Program-made: the position numbers and the translations under genes
Notes under the pieces: generated by a model
Seen by the model: only the letters and a program-made list of their open reading frames with translations
What the model was told of the DNA's origin: nothing
Database searches by the model: none
NCBI GenBank assembly: GCA_964613585.1
Contig: CAZTHL010000048.1
Span: forward strand, 1 to 29,003
Source of the DNA: CAZTHL01 sp964613585
Lineage (GTDB): Bacteria; Pseudomonadota; Alphaproteobacteria; DSM-16000; Inquilinaceae
DNA: 29,003 nt
Direction of reading: 5' to 3'
Shown here: in pieces, positions 6,501 to 15,326 of the stretch
How positions within the stretch are numbered: position 1 is the first letter of the stretch
Layout: the number at the start of each line of letters is the position of its first letter

Positions 6501-7728
6501 ACTGAACCGCGTTGCCCCGGACCACGACATGCTTGGCCGGATTGTCGCCCATGCGGTAGGCAAGCTCCGCGGGATGGTCGATGTCCCAGACAACGAGATC
6601 CGCGCACAGGCCCGGCACCAGACGGCCGCATTCGTCCTGCAGCCCCAGCGCACGAGCGGCATGGCGGGTGACGCCCGCCAGGGCCTCCTCGGGACGAAGC
6701 CCGAAAAGAACACACCCCATGTTGAGCATGAGCAACAGGGAGGTCACCGGCGAGCTCCCCGGATTGCAGTCGGTGGCCAAGGCCATCGGTACGCCGTGCC
6801 GCCGCAGGAGCGCGACCGGCGGCGGTCGGGTCAGGCCCAGGAAGTAATAGGTGCCCGGCAACAGGACCGCGACGGTGCCTGCTGCCGCCATGGCGGTGAC
6901 CCCGGCCTCGTCCGTGTGCTCCAGATGGTCGGCCGAGAGCGCGTCCCAGCGCGCCGCCAAGGCGGCGGCTCCGCGATTGGCGAGCTGATCGGCGTGGAGC
7001 TTGACGGGCAGGCCGCACGCTCTCGCCGCAGCGAAGTAGCCTTCCACATGGTCAAGGGAGAATTCCGGCGTGTCCAGATAGGCGTCCACCGCCTCGGCCA
7101 GCGACTCACTGTCCACGCGGGGCAGAAGCTCCCGGCAGACGAGGTCGAGATAGCCGTCCGGATCGTCCTGCTGCTCCAGGGGCAGGGCGTGCAGAGCAAG
7201 GAGCGTGCGTCGCACCCGTATGCCGGTCTCTCGAGCCAGCTGTCGTGCCGCGCGCAGCTGCTTGATCTCGGTGTCGGTGTCGAGCCCGTAGCCGGACTTG
7301 ATCTCCACCGTCGTCACGCCCTCGGCCCTGAGACGATCGAGCCGGCGCCTTGAGCGCTTGCAAAGATCCTCATACCCGGCCGCCCGTGTGGCCTCCGCGG
7401 TGTTGCGGATCCCGTGCCCCGGAACGGCAACCTCATGCCGGGAGCCGTTCATCCGGTCGTTGAACTCCCAGGACCGATTGCCGTCGAAGACCAGGTGCGT
7501 GTGGCAGTCGATCAGGCCGGGTGTCATCCAGCGACCGGCGACCTCATGGACCTCTGCCGCCAGCCCCTGCGGCGGTCCCGGAAGTCGGGATCTCGGTCCG
7601 ACCCAGACGATCCGGCCATCCTCGACCGCCAAGGCTGCGTCGAGAAGCGTGCCATAGCTGTCCGTCGAATCACAAAGCCTGGGATCCATTGTCGCAAGGC
7701 GCACGTCAATCCACAGCGCGTCCCACAT
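6496..7728 (-). CDS. hutI: Imidazolonepropionase
   Basis: 410 residues of the amidohydrolase superfamily. The enzyme hydrolyses 4-imidazolone-5-propanoate to N-formimino-L-glutamate, the third step of histidine degradation. Metal ligands are in place: H76 and H78 in PGLIDCHTHLVF, H245 in KLHADQ, and D320 in ATDCNPGSSP; H268 in SADHLEHT and EIKSGYGLD at 142-150 are also typical. The segment after the first metal motif is unusual: FNDRMNGSRHEVAVPGHGIR, where the family normally has a conserved tyrosine and a GGGI motif. No hutH, hutU or hutG lies within the window, so the gene is separated from the rest of the pathway. It starts at ATG 7728. The stop codon is inside the right arm of palindromic copy B. 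Confidence 0.92.
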   Translation of the reverse strand: MWDALWIDVRLATMDPRLCDSTDSYGTLLDAALAVEDGRIVWVGPRSRLPGPPQGLAAEVHEVAGRWMTPGLIDCHTHLVFDGNRSWEFNDRMNGSRHEVAVPGHGIRNTAEATRAAGYEDLCKRSRRRLDRLRAEGVTTVEIKSGYGLDTDTEIKQLRAARQLARETGIRVRRTLLALHALPLEQQDDPDGYLDLVCRELLPRVDSESLAEAVDAYLDTPEFSLDHVEGYFAAARACGLPVKLHADQLANRGAAALAARWDALSADHLEHTDEAGVTAMAAAGTVAVLLPGTYYFLGLTRPPPVALLRRHGVPMALATDCNPGSSPVTSLLLMLNMGCVLFGLRPEEALAGVTRHAARALGLQDECGRLVPGLCADLVVWDIDHPAELAYRMGDNPAKHVVVRGNAVQF

Positions 7729-8007
7729 CCGTCGTTGCCTCCCGCACTGTTTTCGCGCTGTCCCGGCCGCACGCGAACGCCCCTGGCGACATCCACTGCG
7801 GTCCCGCCGAACGCGCGCTCCCCGACTTCAATGGTCACGGATGCTGGTCACTGGCGCAAGGCCAGCCCCGGGAGGCACCCTGACACCGTGACGCCGGGAT
7901 GACGGCACGCTGGTTGGCCCACGGGTCGGACAGGTCTGGCGCAACGATCGAAAGGTGGCGATGCTCGCGGTCGCCCAGCTCGGCTTTTCGTGCTGCGCCG
8001 GACCGGA

Positions 8008-11000
8008 TCAGCGTGGAGTCGGCATGGTGTCGGACGAGATTGGGCCGGAGGCAGGCCCATGTGGCGGACCATCGTCATTGGATCCCGCCCGACCGCCGCC
8101 GCGCGGCACGTCCGGCTCGGCGGCGCCCGGCCGTCGGGGGACGGGCTGCTGCTCGGACAGGCTTACTGCCGCAAGGCGATCCAGCACGCCACGGATCGCC
8201 GCCCCTGCCTCGCCCCGCTCTCCATCAAGGTCGATCTGCAATCCGCCGCTATCGCGCAGAGCGGCGATATGGTGCTCGAGCACTCCCTGGTCTCCGGGCG
8301 CCCGCCGCGTCAGGCCCGACAAATCCGGCTGGAACTGGGGCTCACGAAGGGCGCCGGTGACCAGGATCGGGACCAGCACCGCCGCGCCCGCGGCCACCTC
8401 CCGGTTCCCATCGGACGTCCCCTCGCGAGAGACCCCCTCCGGCACGGCCACCACGCTTTCGTCAGTCGGATCCGCCACCATTTTGGGGACAAGCCTTATG
8501 GCGAGATGCTGCGTCGCCCCGTCGACCTTTCCATCGCCTTCCAGCTGGATCGTTGGGGCCAAGAGACGCACGCTCTCGACCAGGATGTCGTCGCCGGCAA
8601 ACCGCAGGCTGGCGCCAAAGGCCGCGAAGTCCGTGTCGGCGCCTCGGGCGGCCGATGAGTCGCGAAAAGCCGCCGATTCGTTTCGGGCCATTCCTGGCAG
8701 GTCGATGCCTTGGAGGCGTCCCTCGGTGATGAGGACGCTGCCCTGTCCACGGGCCCCGGTGATCAGCTCCGCCAGATCGCTCCCCTGGCTGTCGACATCG
8801 AAGCCGGCGGACAGGAGACCGGCAATGCCCGGCGGGCCGATCGACCCGTCCGGCCAAAGACGAGCATCGATCTCGGTCGCATTGAGCTTCAGCTCCACGT
8901 GCGGTGGCGAAGGCGCCATGTCCACACTCCCGCGCGCCCTGACCGTCCCCGAGAGCAGGTCCGGTGAGGCGGCCTCGAAGCGCAGCCGGCCAGCCCGCCA
9001 CCCGGCGATCAACGTCGGCGAGCCGATCTCGAGACCGCCGACTCGCGCCGTCGCAGCCTCCATCCGGATTGAACCGTCCAGGCGCGACGTCAACCGCGAC
9101 AAGATCACCGGCAGTTCCGAGGAAACCGAAAGGCCGAGAGCCGCCCCCGGGTCGAGCGTCAGCTGTGCCTCGACAAAGGGCCGGCCGTGCTCTGTCGTCA
9201 ACCGTATGTCGCCACGCGTCCCGAGGCCGCCCACCATCAGTTCGGTGTTCGACAGCTCCAACGCGCCTGGGGATACGGTGATCGCGCCGTCGAGCGCCAC
9301 CTTCTGAAGCGGCAGATCCCAGGCCTCCGGCCCCGTCAGCCAGGCAACCACGTCACCAAGCTGCGTTGTTTCCGACTGAACATGTCCGATGAGAACGGGC
9401 CCATTCCGCCATGCGACGGAGCCGTCAAAGGTCGCCCCGCTCTCTGGACCGGCCAGGGACATGGTGCCCTCGACCATGCCGCGACGCAGCAACCGAGCGG
9501 GGTCGACCACCGCAACGTCGATCTGGGCGTGGCGACCCCGGTAGGTCGCGGCGCCGGTGACCGCGACGGTGTGCTCCAACGTCGGCGCCCGAAGGCGCAT
9601 GTCGATGTTGGTCAGCTCCAGCCGGCCCGCGTCCTGAGGAGACGGGATCGAGACGGCGCCCTCGGACAATCGTAGATCTGCCGTCCCGGTCAGCGTCTGC
9701 AGCATCTCTGCCGGGCTGTCGCCGATGGCGCTCAGGCCAATTTGCCCGGCCAAGCGCCCCGAGGCGGAATGAGGCGCATCGACCGCCGCGAGGATTTCGT
9801 CCAGAAGCAGGCTGTCGGCATAGACCTCGAGATGGAAGGTGGGTTCCCCGCCCCGCGCCTCGGGTCCCTCCTCCTCCTGGCGGACGACATCGTCCAGCAC
9901 GCCGTCGGACGCCGCGAATGGCCTGGCACCTGGCGCGGCCGCGCCCACCCGTAAAGCCAGGGCCCCTCCGAGCATTGCCGTCTCCCCCAGCCCGAGCGAC
10001 AGCGCGCCATCCCGGACCGTCAGCTCGACCTGGCTGCCGCCTATCGAAAGATCGGCCATGTCCAGACGTTCCCAGGCGAGAGAGACCTCGGCATCCGCAC
10101 GGGTCAGCCCCGACGAGTCGACCGCCCAGGCCGGAACGCCCTGGTCTTCGAAGCCGAGGGTCAGCGACTTCGTCAAGCTCGCCAGGAACGGCCGATACGG
10201 GGTCAGGTCGACGGCTCCCAGGCTGATCTCGCTTGTCCAGGCAGGCCGGTCACCGGCAAAGCTCACCGAGAGGTCCCCGCCCCCTGACAGCTGGTCCAAG
10301 GCAAAGTCGAGGCCGACCAGGGCAAAGGTGTCGGGCGTGACCGCGACAGCGGCAGCCAGATTGAGGCTCTCGAAAGGCACAGGCGACTGAGGAAGCTCGA
10401 CTTCCAGCCAGGAGGCGAGCGCCGTCAACGATGACACGGACACCGAGAGAGCGCCCGACGCCTCAAGGGTGTCGGCGTAGGTCATCGCTCCGTCATACTT
10501 CAGGGAGCCGGTCGCGGCATCGATGGCCAGCATGAGGCTTGACCCGGTGCCGGTGAGCAGCCCGCGCAGTTGATCGGCCGCCAGGTCCAGGACAACCTCA
10601 TGCCCGCGAAAGCTCAATTCGCCCTGGGCGTATAACGGCCCGTCGAGCGTGGAAACGTCCGCCTTGAGATCAATGCTCCCAAAGGTCCTTCGGTGCCCGC
10701 GTGCGGTGAACGTCACCGTCCCGTCTACGACCTCCAGCCCCCCCATGCCGGGGTCGGCATCCGGCAGATCGGGCGCCGGTGTCGGTGCCGACTCGGCGCC
10801 AGCGGCCTCCGGGCCCGATAGCACCCAGTTTCGCCGGCCATCCGGGCCTTGCTCGAGCATGACCGACGGCTCATGAAGAGTGATATGGCGGACCCTGACG
10901 TCACCCCTCAACAGAGGCCAGAGCGCCACGCGGACGTCGGCCACCGGGATGCGCGCCATTGGCTCCGACGCTTGTCCGGGCGCATTGGCCAAAGACACGT

Positions 11001-11199
11001 CGTTCAGCCGGATCCGCGCGGTCGGGAGAATGCGCACCTGGACAGGCCCATCGATCGACAAGGCCCGCCCGGTTTGTTGCTCCACGGTTTCGGCGACATG
11101 TGACCGCAAGATCTCGGCATCGACAAGGCCGGGGAGCGACAGCGCAGCGGCGACGATCACACCAGCCATAACGACAACCATGACCAGCAACGTTTTCAT
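8008..11199 (-). CDS. AsmA family protein
   Basis: 1063 residues. An N-terminal membrane anchor (about residues 2-26, MVVVMAGVIVAAALSLPGLV) is followed by a long periplasmic part. The AsmA N-terminal signature is clear: the helix ends, then AEILRSHVAETVEQQTGRAL, VQVRILPTARIRLNDVSL, the VRVALWPLLRGDVRVRHITL block and EPSVMLEQGPDGRRNW. The C-terminal AsmA region (about 830-1000) includes GQGSVLITEGRLQGIDLPGM and FAAFGASLRFAGDDILVESV. AsmA-like proteins are thought to form beta-groove bridges that carry phospholipids between inner and outer membrane; the length fits the large alphaproteobacterial members. The last 60 or so residues are rich in Pro, Gly and Asp and look disordered. It starts at ATG 11199 with only a weak ribosome site. 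It is divergent from the DUF2282 gene at 11494; hutI lies downstream on the same strand, 279 bp away. Confidence 0.9.
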   Translation of the reverse strand: MKTLLVMVVVMAGVIVAAALSLPGLVDAEILRSHVAETVEQQTGRALSIDGPVQVRILPTARIRLNDVSLANAPGQASEPMARIPVADVRVALWPLLRGDVRVRHITLHEPSVMLEQGPDGRRNWVLSGPEAAGAESAPTPAPDLPDADPGMGGLEVVDGTVTFTARGHRRTFGSIDLKADVSTLDGPLYAQGELSFRGHEVVLDLAADQLRGLLTGTGSSLMLAIDAATGSLKYDGAMTYADTLEASGALSVSVSSLTALASWLEVELPQSPVPFESLNLAAAVAVTPDTFALVGLDFALDQLSGGGDLSVSFAGDRPAWTSEISLGAVDLTPYRPFLASLTKSLTLGFEDQGVPAWAVDSSGLTRADAEVSLAWERLDMADLSIGGSQVELTVRDGALSLGLGETAMLGGALALRVGAAAPGARPFAASDGVLDDVVRQEEEGPEARGGEPTFHLEVYADSLLLDEILAAVDAPHSASGRLAGQIGLSAIGDSPAEMLQTLTGTADLRLSEGAVSIPSPQDAGRLELTNIDMRLRAPTLEHTVAVTGAATYRGRHAQIDVAVVDPARLLRRGMVEGTMSLAGPESGATFDGSVAWRNGPVLIGHVQSETTQLGDVVAWLTGPEAWDLPLQKVALDGAITVSPGALELSNTELMVGGLGTRGDIRLTTEHGRPFVEAQLTLDPGAALGLSVSSELPVILSRLTSRLDGSIRMEAATARVGGLEIGSPTLIAGWRAGRLRFEAASPDLLSGTVRARGSVDMAPSPPHVELKLNATEIDARLWPDGSIGPPGIAGLLSAGFDVDSQGSDLAELITGARGQGSVLITEGRLQGIDLPGMARNESAAFRDSSAARGADTDFAAFGASLRFAGDDILVESVRLLAPTIQLEGDGKVDGATQHLAIRLVPKMVADPTDESVVAVPEGVSREGTSDGNREVAAGAAVLVPILVTGALREPQFQPDLSGLTRRAPGDQGVLEHHIAALRDSGGLQIDLDGERGEAGAAIRGVLDRLAAVSLSEQQPVPRRPGAAEPDVPRGGGRAGSNDDGPPHGPASGPISSDTMPTPR

Positions 11200-11483
11200 G
11201 CTGGCAGTCCCAACTCCGAAGCCGCTCGGCGCTCGTGCGCCGAAGATTGTGCTTTATCCTGAGTTTATCACTGGACGTCCCCGATACCATCTATCGCGTA
11301 CCACATCGCCGTCCGCCGCGCGATGGCCAAGCGGCCAGGACGGGCTGCCGCTGGCGTGGCGTTGACCCTCACAAATCCTTGAAGCGTCACGGCGGCCCAG
11401 CCCGATCAACGCGGTTGCTCGGGCTAACCGCCTGCTTGTACAAGAATTTTTCCGCCGGAGCAGGACGCTTGGCGAGCCATAGC

Positions 11484-11487
11484 GGAG
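11484..11487 (+). promoter_or_regulatory. Ribosome binding site for a TTG start
   Basis: GGAG followed by 6 nt and TTG at 11494. It supports the TTG as start of the DUF2282 protein; the internal ATG at 11566 would cut the signal peptide. Confidence 0.6.
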
Positions 11488-11493
11488 AAGAGG

Positions 11494-11814
11494 TTGACGG
11501 CGCATCGCCACATTTCCCGGCACCGGGTCGCGGGCGTGACCGCTGCGCTGGCGGCAGCGATCGCCATGGCTTGTGATGCCGGGCCGGCAAGGGCCAGAGG
11601 GGAGCAGCCGGTCAAGTGCTACGGAGTAGCGAAGGCCGGCGAGAACGACTGCGCCGCCGATATGGCCGACCATGCGTGTGCAGGGCTCTCGACGATCGAC
11701 TATTACGGCGGTGATTGGTCACTGGTTCCCCGCGGGACCTGCGAAAGCCGCGGCGGCGCGCTTGAGCCTTTTGACGGCATCGGGACGCCCCAAACCGCGG
11801 AAAGCCCGAACTGA
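11494..11814 (+). CDS. bufA: DUF2282 family exported protein, bufferin-type (BufA1-like) precursor
   Basis: 106 residues with a signal peptide (hydrophobic stretch about 12-27, likely cleaved near ARA/RG at 33-36), then the DUF2282 core: KCYGVAKAGENDC, a HACAG motif, STIDYYGGDW and VPRGTCE. Four cysteines (C42, C53, C62, C83) sit at the family positions. From memory of published work, DUF2282 proteins are bufferin precursors: a DUF692/MNIO enzyme (BufB) with a DUF2063 partner (BufC) modifies the cysteines, and the product binds copper in the periplasm. Here there is no bufB, bufC or DoxX-like gene on either side, so the precursor is an orphan. The spacing between the second and third cysteine is a few residues longer than I would expect. 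The 14 residues after EPF look unstructured. The start is TTG 11494. The gene is divergent from the AsmA gene. Confidence 0.82.
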   Translation: MTAHRHISRHRVAGVTAALAAAIAMACDAGPARARGEQPVKCYGVAKAGENDCAADMADHACAGLSTIDYYGGDWSLVPRGTCESRGGALEPFDGIGTPQTAESPN

Positions 11815-11876
11815 CCAGAACCGATCGACAGGCCACCGTGAACCGTTCGAGACCCAGGGTCGACGGCGGGCGAGGC

Positions 11877-11901
11877 GCCCCGGCATTCAAACATCCGGGG
11901 C
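11877..11901 (+). terminator. Hairpin downstream of the DUF2282 gene
   Basis: GCCCCGG, an 11-nt loop, then CCGGGGC, about 60 bp after the stop. There is no T run, so this is a possible but weak terminator. Confidence 0.3.
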
Positions 11902-11993
11902 ACCGGATCGAGACCCTCGCCCAGCCTGGGCCAACCCTCCTCCCCACCCGCCCGGCCATGCCGGCTCGGATCCTCAGCTCCGGAGGATATCCT

Positions 11994-14420
11994 TTAGGAG
12001 CTTAGAGAGAAGCGGTACTCGCGGCCCGGCGCCAGATCATTCCGCTCGCCACGAACATGGACTGGCACCGAGTGGGGCCACGCCTCGTCGACATAAATCG
12101 CCAGCTCATTGCGGGTCAGCTCGATATTGAGCCAATGGTTGAGCCAGCGCAGACGGAGCCGAACCCGGGACAGCTTCTCGGGAAGCAATGGATCGAACCA
12201 GAGCGCGTTGTCACGGATATCCAGGCCGGTGAAGCCGCGCTGGATCAGGTCGACCGTGCCCACCATCAAGCCGAGATGGATGCCCTCCGCCGTGGTGCCT
12301 CCCTGGATGTCCGTGATGTCGCTGTTGAGCGCGTGCACGAACATCTCCCACGCCTTGTCCGGCCGGGTCCGCGCCATGACCCAGGCATGCACGAGATAGC
12401 TCAGGGTAGAGCCGTGAGACGTGCGAGCATAGTAATAATCGAGGTTCTTGTTCCACATGTCCTCGGTGAGCTCGTACCCTAGCCGGTTCAGCTGCGTCGC
12501 CAGGATCGGACGAGAGAACAAGTAGAAGAGCATCAACACATCCGCCTGCTTGGAAAGCTGGTATCGGTTGGCGGAGTCGCCCTCGGACTCGAGAATGCGG
12601 TCGAGTCGCTGAATATTTCCATACTTCTCGCGATAACCGTCCCAGTCGAATTCCTGAAGCAGCTCGTACCCTTCAAACTGGCTTATGATGCCGTCGCCAT
12701 GGAAAGGCACCTTCATCCGTCGACTCATCTTGTCCCAGCGATCACGCTCTTCCTCGGTAATGCTGAGAAGATCGATCAGCTCTTTGCGGTGGGCATGATC
12801 GACAAGGCTCAGCACCTCGGTCGCCGTGGCCATCAGCCACGCCACCATCACATTGGTGTAGGCGTTGTTGCTGAGACCCGGCTCCTCTTCCCAGTCCGGA
12901 TACGCCTCGTGATACTCGTCCGGCCCCATGACCCCGTGTATCTCGAAGCGATCGGCCGCCGGATCGTACTTTGCGATGGAAGCGAAGAATCGAGCCACCT
13001 CGAGCAGGATCTCGGCACCGCCGTGCTCGAGGAAAGGCTTGCTGCCGGTGGCGACGTAGTGCTGCCAGACATTGTACGCGATGGCCAGGCTGACATGCCT
13101 CTGAACGAAGGTGTTGTCGGGAATCCAGCGGCCGGAACGTGGGTTCAAATGCATGACCTGGCTCTCTTCGCGCCCGTCCGCGCCGCTTTGCCAGGGAAAC
13201 ATGGCGCCCGCATAGCCCTGCTCTCGCGCCGCGGCTCGAGCCTTGGGCAGGCGATTGAAGCGATAGCGGATCATCTGCTCGGCCACGGCGGGCAGGCGCA
13301 TGTTGATGAACGGCAGGATGTAGAGCTCATCCCAGAACACGTGCCCGCGGTAGGCCTCGCCATGCCAGCCACGGGCCGGCACTCCGACATCGAGGTCGAT
13401 GCTGTTCGGCGAGAGGGTCTGCAGCATGTGGAATATGTGAAGGCGGCAGACCAGCTGCGTGTGCGTGTCGCCCTCGATATCAATATCGAAGCGCTCCCAG
13501 AGCCGCCCCCACGCCGCCGCATGCGTGTCCGCCAGATCGTCGAAGGACGGCGCACCGTCCACGGTCTCACGCGCCGCGAGCCCGGGCTCCGAGATCGCTA
13601 TGTCCCGGGAGGTGAAGAACGCGATGATCTTCTCGAACGTGACCGGCACGCCGGCCTTCATGTCGATCCGATAGTTCTGGCCGACATAGCCCCGCTCGGT
13701 CACCGTCTCCGGCTGGAGCGCCACGACCTCGCCGTCCCGGAGGACCCGGGTGCGCGCCGACTGACCGAGCCTGATTCTTGACTGGTTGGTCTCCGCGACG
13801 AGGAAGACAAGGGGCTCGCCGCTCTTCTCTCCGACGAACCCCTCGGCCTCGAGCGGTTCCAGATGGGTGCTGCTGAGCTCCCGATAGCGCTTGACCCCGG
13901 CATTGATCACGCGACCGTCGAGATGCGATCGCACCTCCATGGTCTCGGTCCAGTTCTCCGGGATGATGGTCAACTCGACACCGGCCAGATGCTCCTCGCT
14001 CATGTGCACAAAGCGTCGCGCCTTCACGGTCGTCTCGCGGTCCTGGCGATCGCGCACCCGCATCTCGAGCGAGAACAGACCCCGCTTGAGGTCCAACTCC
14101 TGAGAAAAGTCGAGTATGTCCACGCCACCGTCGAGCCGGAACCAGTCAAGGCCGGGCAGCTTAAAGGCGATGCCCATGGGGTTGGGCATGTTGACCAGAT
14201 CCTCGTTCTCGATGGCCCGGCCCGCGATGATCGTCTTAAGGCGGTTGTACCCGCCCGCCAAATAGGTTCCCGGGTAATTGAAGTCGTCGGCCTCCGTCCA
14301 CGGAAACGCGCCGCGGCTGCAGAAATAGCCGTTTCCAAGCACGCAAAGAGCCTCGCGCAAGCCCTGATGCTCGGGAATGTACGCGTCGTATACCAGCTTC
14401 CATTGGTCCGACATGGTCAT
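11994..14420 (-). CDS. GH65 glycoside phosphorylase (trehalose/kojibiose/maltose phosphorylase type)
   Basis: 808 residues with the full GH65 plan: N-terminal beta-sandwich (to about 280, with LGNGYFCSRGAFP near 28-40), linker, alpha/alpha-barrel catalytic domain (about 330-700) and a C-terminal beta domain. The catalytic acid is E502 in HGVMGPDEYHE. A phosphate-binding-type motif TSHGSTLSYL lies near 675-685, and YRGHVFWDELYILPF forms part of the active site. GH65 phosphorylases cleave alpha-linked glucose disaccharides with phosphate to give beta-glucose-1-phosphate. The substrate cannot be read from the sequence, but trehalose is suggested by the trehalose-phosphatase gene 81 bp upstream and the beta-phosphoglucomutase-like gene before it. 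The start is ATG 14420 (AAGGG shortly before) or the ATG two codons later at 14414. A short hairpin (AGCTCC...GGAGCT) overlaps the TAA stop. Confidence 0.93.
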   Translation of the reverse strand: MTMSDQWKLVYDAYIPEHQGLREALCVLGNGYFCSRGAFPWTEADDFNYPGTYLAGGYNRLKTIIAGRAIENEDLVNMPNPMGIAFKLPGLDWFRLDGGVDILDFSQELDLKRGLFSLEMRVRDRQDRETTVKARRFVHMSEEHLAGVELTIIPENWTETMEVRSHLDGRVINAGVKRYRELSSTHLEPLEAEGFVGEKSGEPLVFLVAETNQSRIRLGQSARTRVLRDGEVVALQPETVTERGYVGQNYRIDMKAGVPVTFEKIIAFFTSRDIAISEPGLAARETVDGAPSFDDLADTHAAAWGRLWERFDIDIEGDTHTQLVCRLHIFHMLQTLSPNSIDLDVGVPARGWHGEAYRGHVFWDELYILPFINMRLPAVAEQMIRYRFNRLPKARAAAREQGYAGAMFPWQSGADGREESQVMHLNPRSGRWIPDNTFVQRHVSLAIAYNVWQHYVATGSKPFLEHGGAEILLEVARFFASIAKYDPAADRFEIHGVMGPDEYHEAYPDWEEEPGLSNNAYTNVMVAWLMATATEVLSLVDHAHRKELIDLLSITEEERDRWDKMSRRMKVPFHGDGIISQFEGYELLQEFDWDGYREKYGNIQRLDRILESEGDSANRYQLSKQADVLMLFYLFSRPILATQLNRLGYELTEDMWNKNLDYYYARTSHGSTLSYLVHAWVMARTRPDKAWEMFVHALNSDITDIQGGTTAEGIHLGLMVGTVDLIQRGFTGLDIRDNALWFDPLLPEKLSRVRLRLRWLNHWLNIELTRNELAIYVDEAWPHSVPVHVRGERNDLAPGREYRFSLSS

Positions 14421-14501
14421 GGTCCCTTGACGGCCATCCCGGCCTGCTCGACGGTGGACTGCGTTGCGGACGGGCCCGGGCCCTTCGCCAGCGGCTCCGG
14501 G

Positions 14502-15326
14502 TCAGGGCGTAAGCTTTTGCAGCAAATCGATGACCTGATCGACATCATCGACGCGGAACGAGGCGGCGGTCACCCGGCCTTGCTCGTGATCGGCCAGCGG
14601 AGCGGCGATCACGCCGATTCCACGCCCCTGGAGCGCGGCAAATGCATCCTCGTCGGTCACGTCGTCGCCGAAGAACATGGGGACGTACTCATCACCCTGC
14701 AGATCAAGGGTCCGCAACAGGGATAGAACCGCCTTGCCTTTGTCCCAGTCGATCTTCGGTTGGAACTCGAACACCTTTTTCCCGGTTTTCTCCTTGATCT
14801 CCGGCGTGTCGGCGAGGATGCCTTCAAGCACGGCGCGGAATCGCGGATAATCGGCGTCCGATACACGGCGGTAATGAGCGGCGATCGAGAACTTCTTTCG
14901 CTCGATCTGGGCACCTTCGATCGGATCCAGCCCCTCGTGAAGGCGCTCATCCACTTTGTCGAGCACGGGCTGGTACTCGTCACCGATCGGGCTGCCCATC
15001 GTGCTGCCGTCGGGCGTCTTGATGTCGAAGCCATGGCTGCCAACGAAGATCAGGCTGTCGAGACCAACGAGACGCTCGACGTCCGGACGGTCCCGGCCGC
15101 TCACCACCGCCGTCGGCCGCTTCCTCGCCAGGGCGTCGACCACGCCGCGGGCATGGTCGCTCATGATCGCCAGCTCGGGCCGCTCGACGATCGGTGTCAG
15201 CGTGCCATCGTAATCAAGGAAGATCGCCGGTACCCGGCCGTTGATCGCCTGCAGCAAGGCGTCGAAGTCCTCGATCGCCGACGGAATGTCGCCCAGGGGA
15301 CGAATCATCGCTTGGTCGTCAGACAA
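14502..15326 (-). CDS. otsB: Trehalose-6-phosphate phosphatase
   Basis: 274 residues if started at TTG 15326. HAD-superfamily phosphatase that converts trehalose-6-phosphate to trehalose. The nucleophile motif FLDYDGTLTPI has D38 and D40; AVVSGRD lies at 74-79 with the following D; the OtsB-specific FVGSHGFD is at 94-101; the distal motif FGDDVTDEDAF is at 219-229. KKVFEFQPKIDWDKGKA (183-199) matches the family's substrate-facing block. TTG 15326 has GGGGAG 7 nt upstream and overlaps the HAD gene by 8 nt, indicating coupling. ATG 15308 is an alternative start (six residues shorter) but lacks a ribosome site. It is the middle gene of a three-gene operon. No trehalose-6-phosphate synthase (otsA) is in the window. 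Confidence 0.94.
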   Translation of the reverse strand: MSDDQAMIRPLGDIPSAIEDFDALLQAINGRVPAIFLDYDGTLTPIVERPELAIMSDHARGVVDALARKRPTAVVSGRDRPDVERLVGLDSLIFVGSHGFDIKTPDGSTMGSPIGDEYQPVLDKVDERLHEGLDPIEGAQIERKKFSIAAHYRRVSDADYPRFRAVLEGILADTPEIKEKTGKKVFEFQPKIDWDKGKAVLSLLRTLDLQGDEYVPMFFGDDVTDEDAFAALQGRGIGVIAAPLADHEQGRVTAASFRVDDVDQVIDLLQKLTP

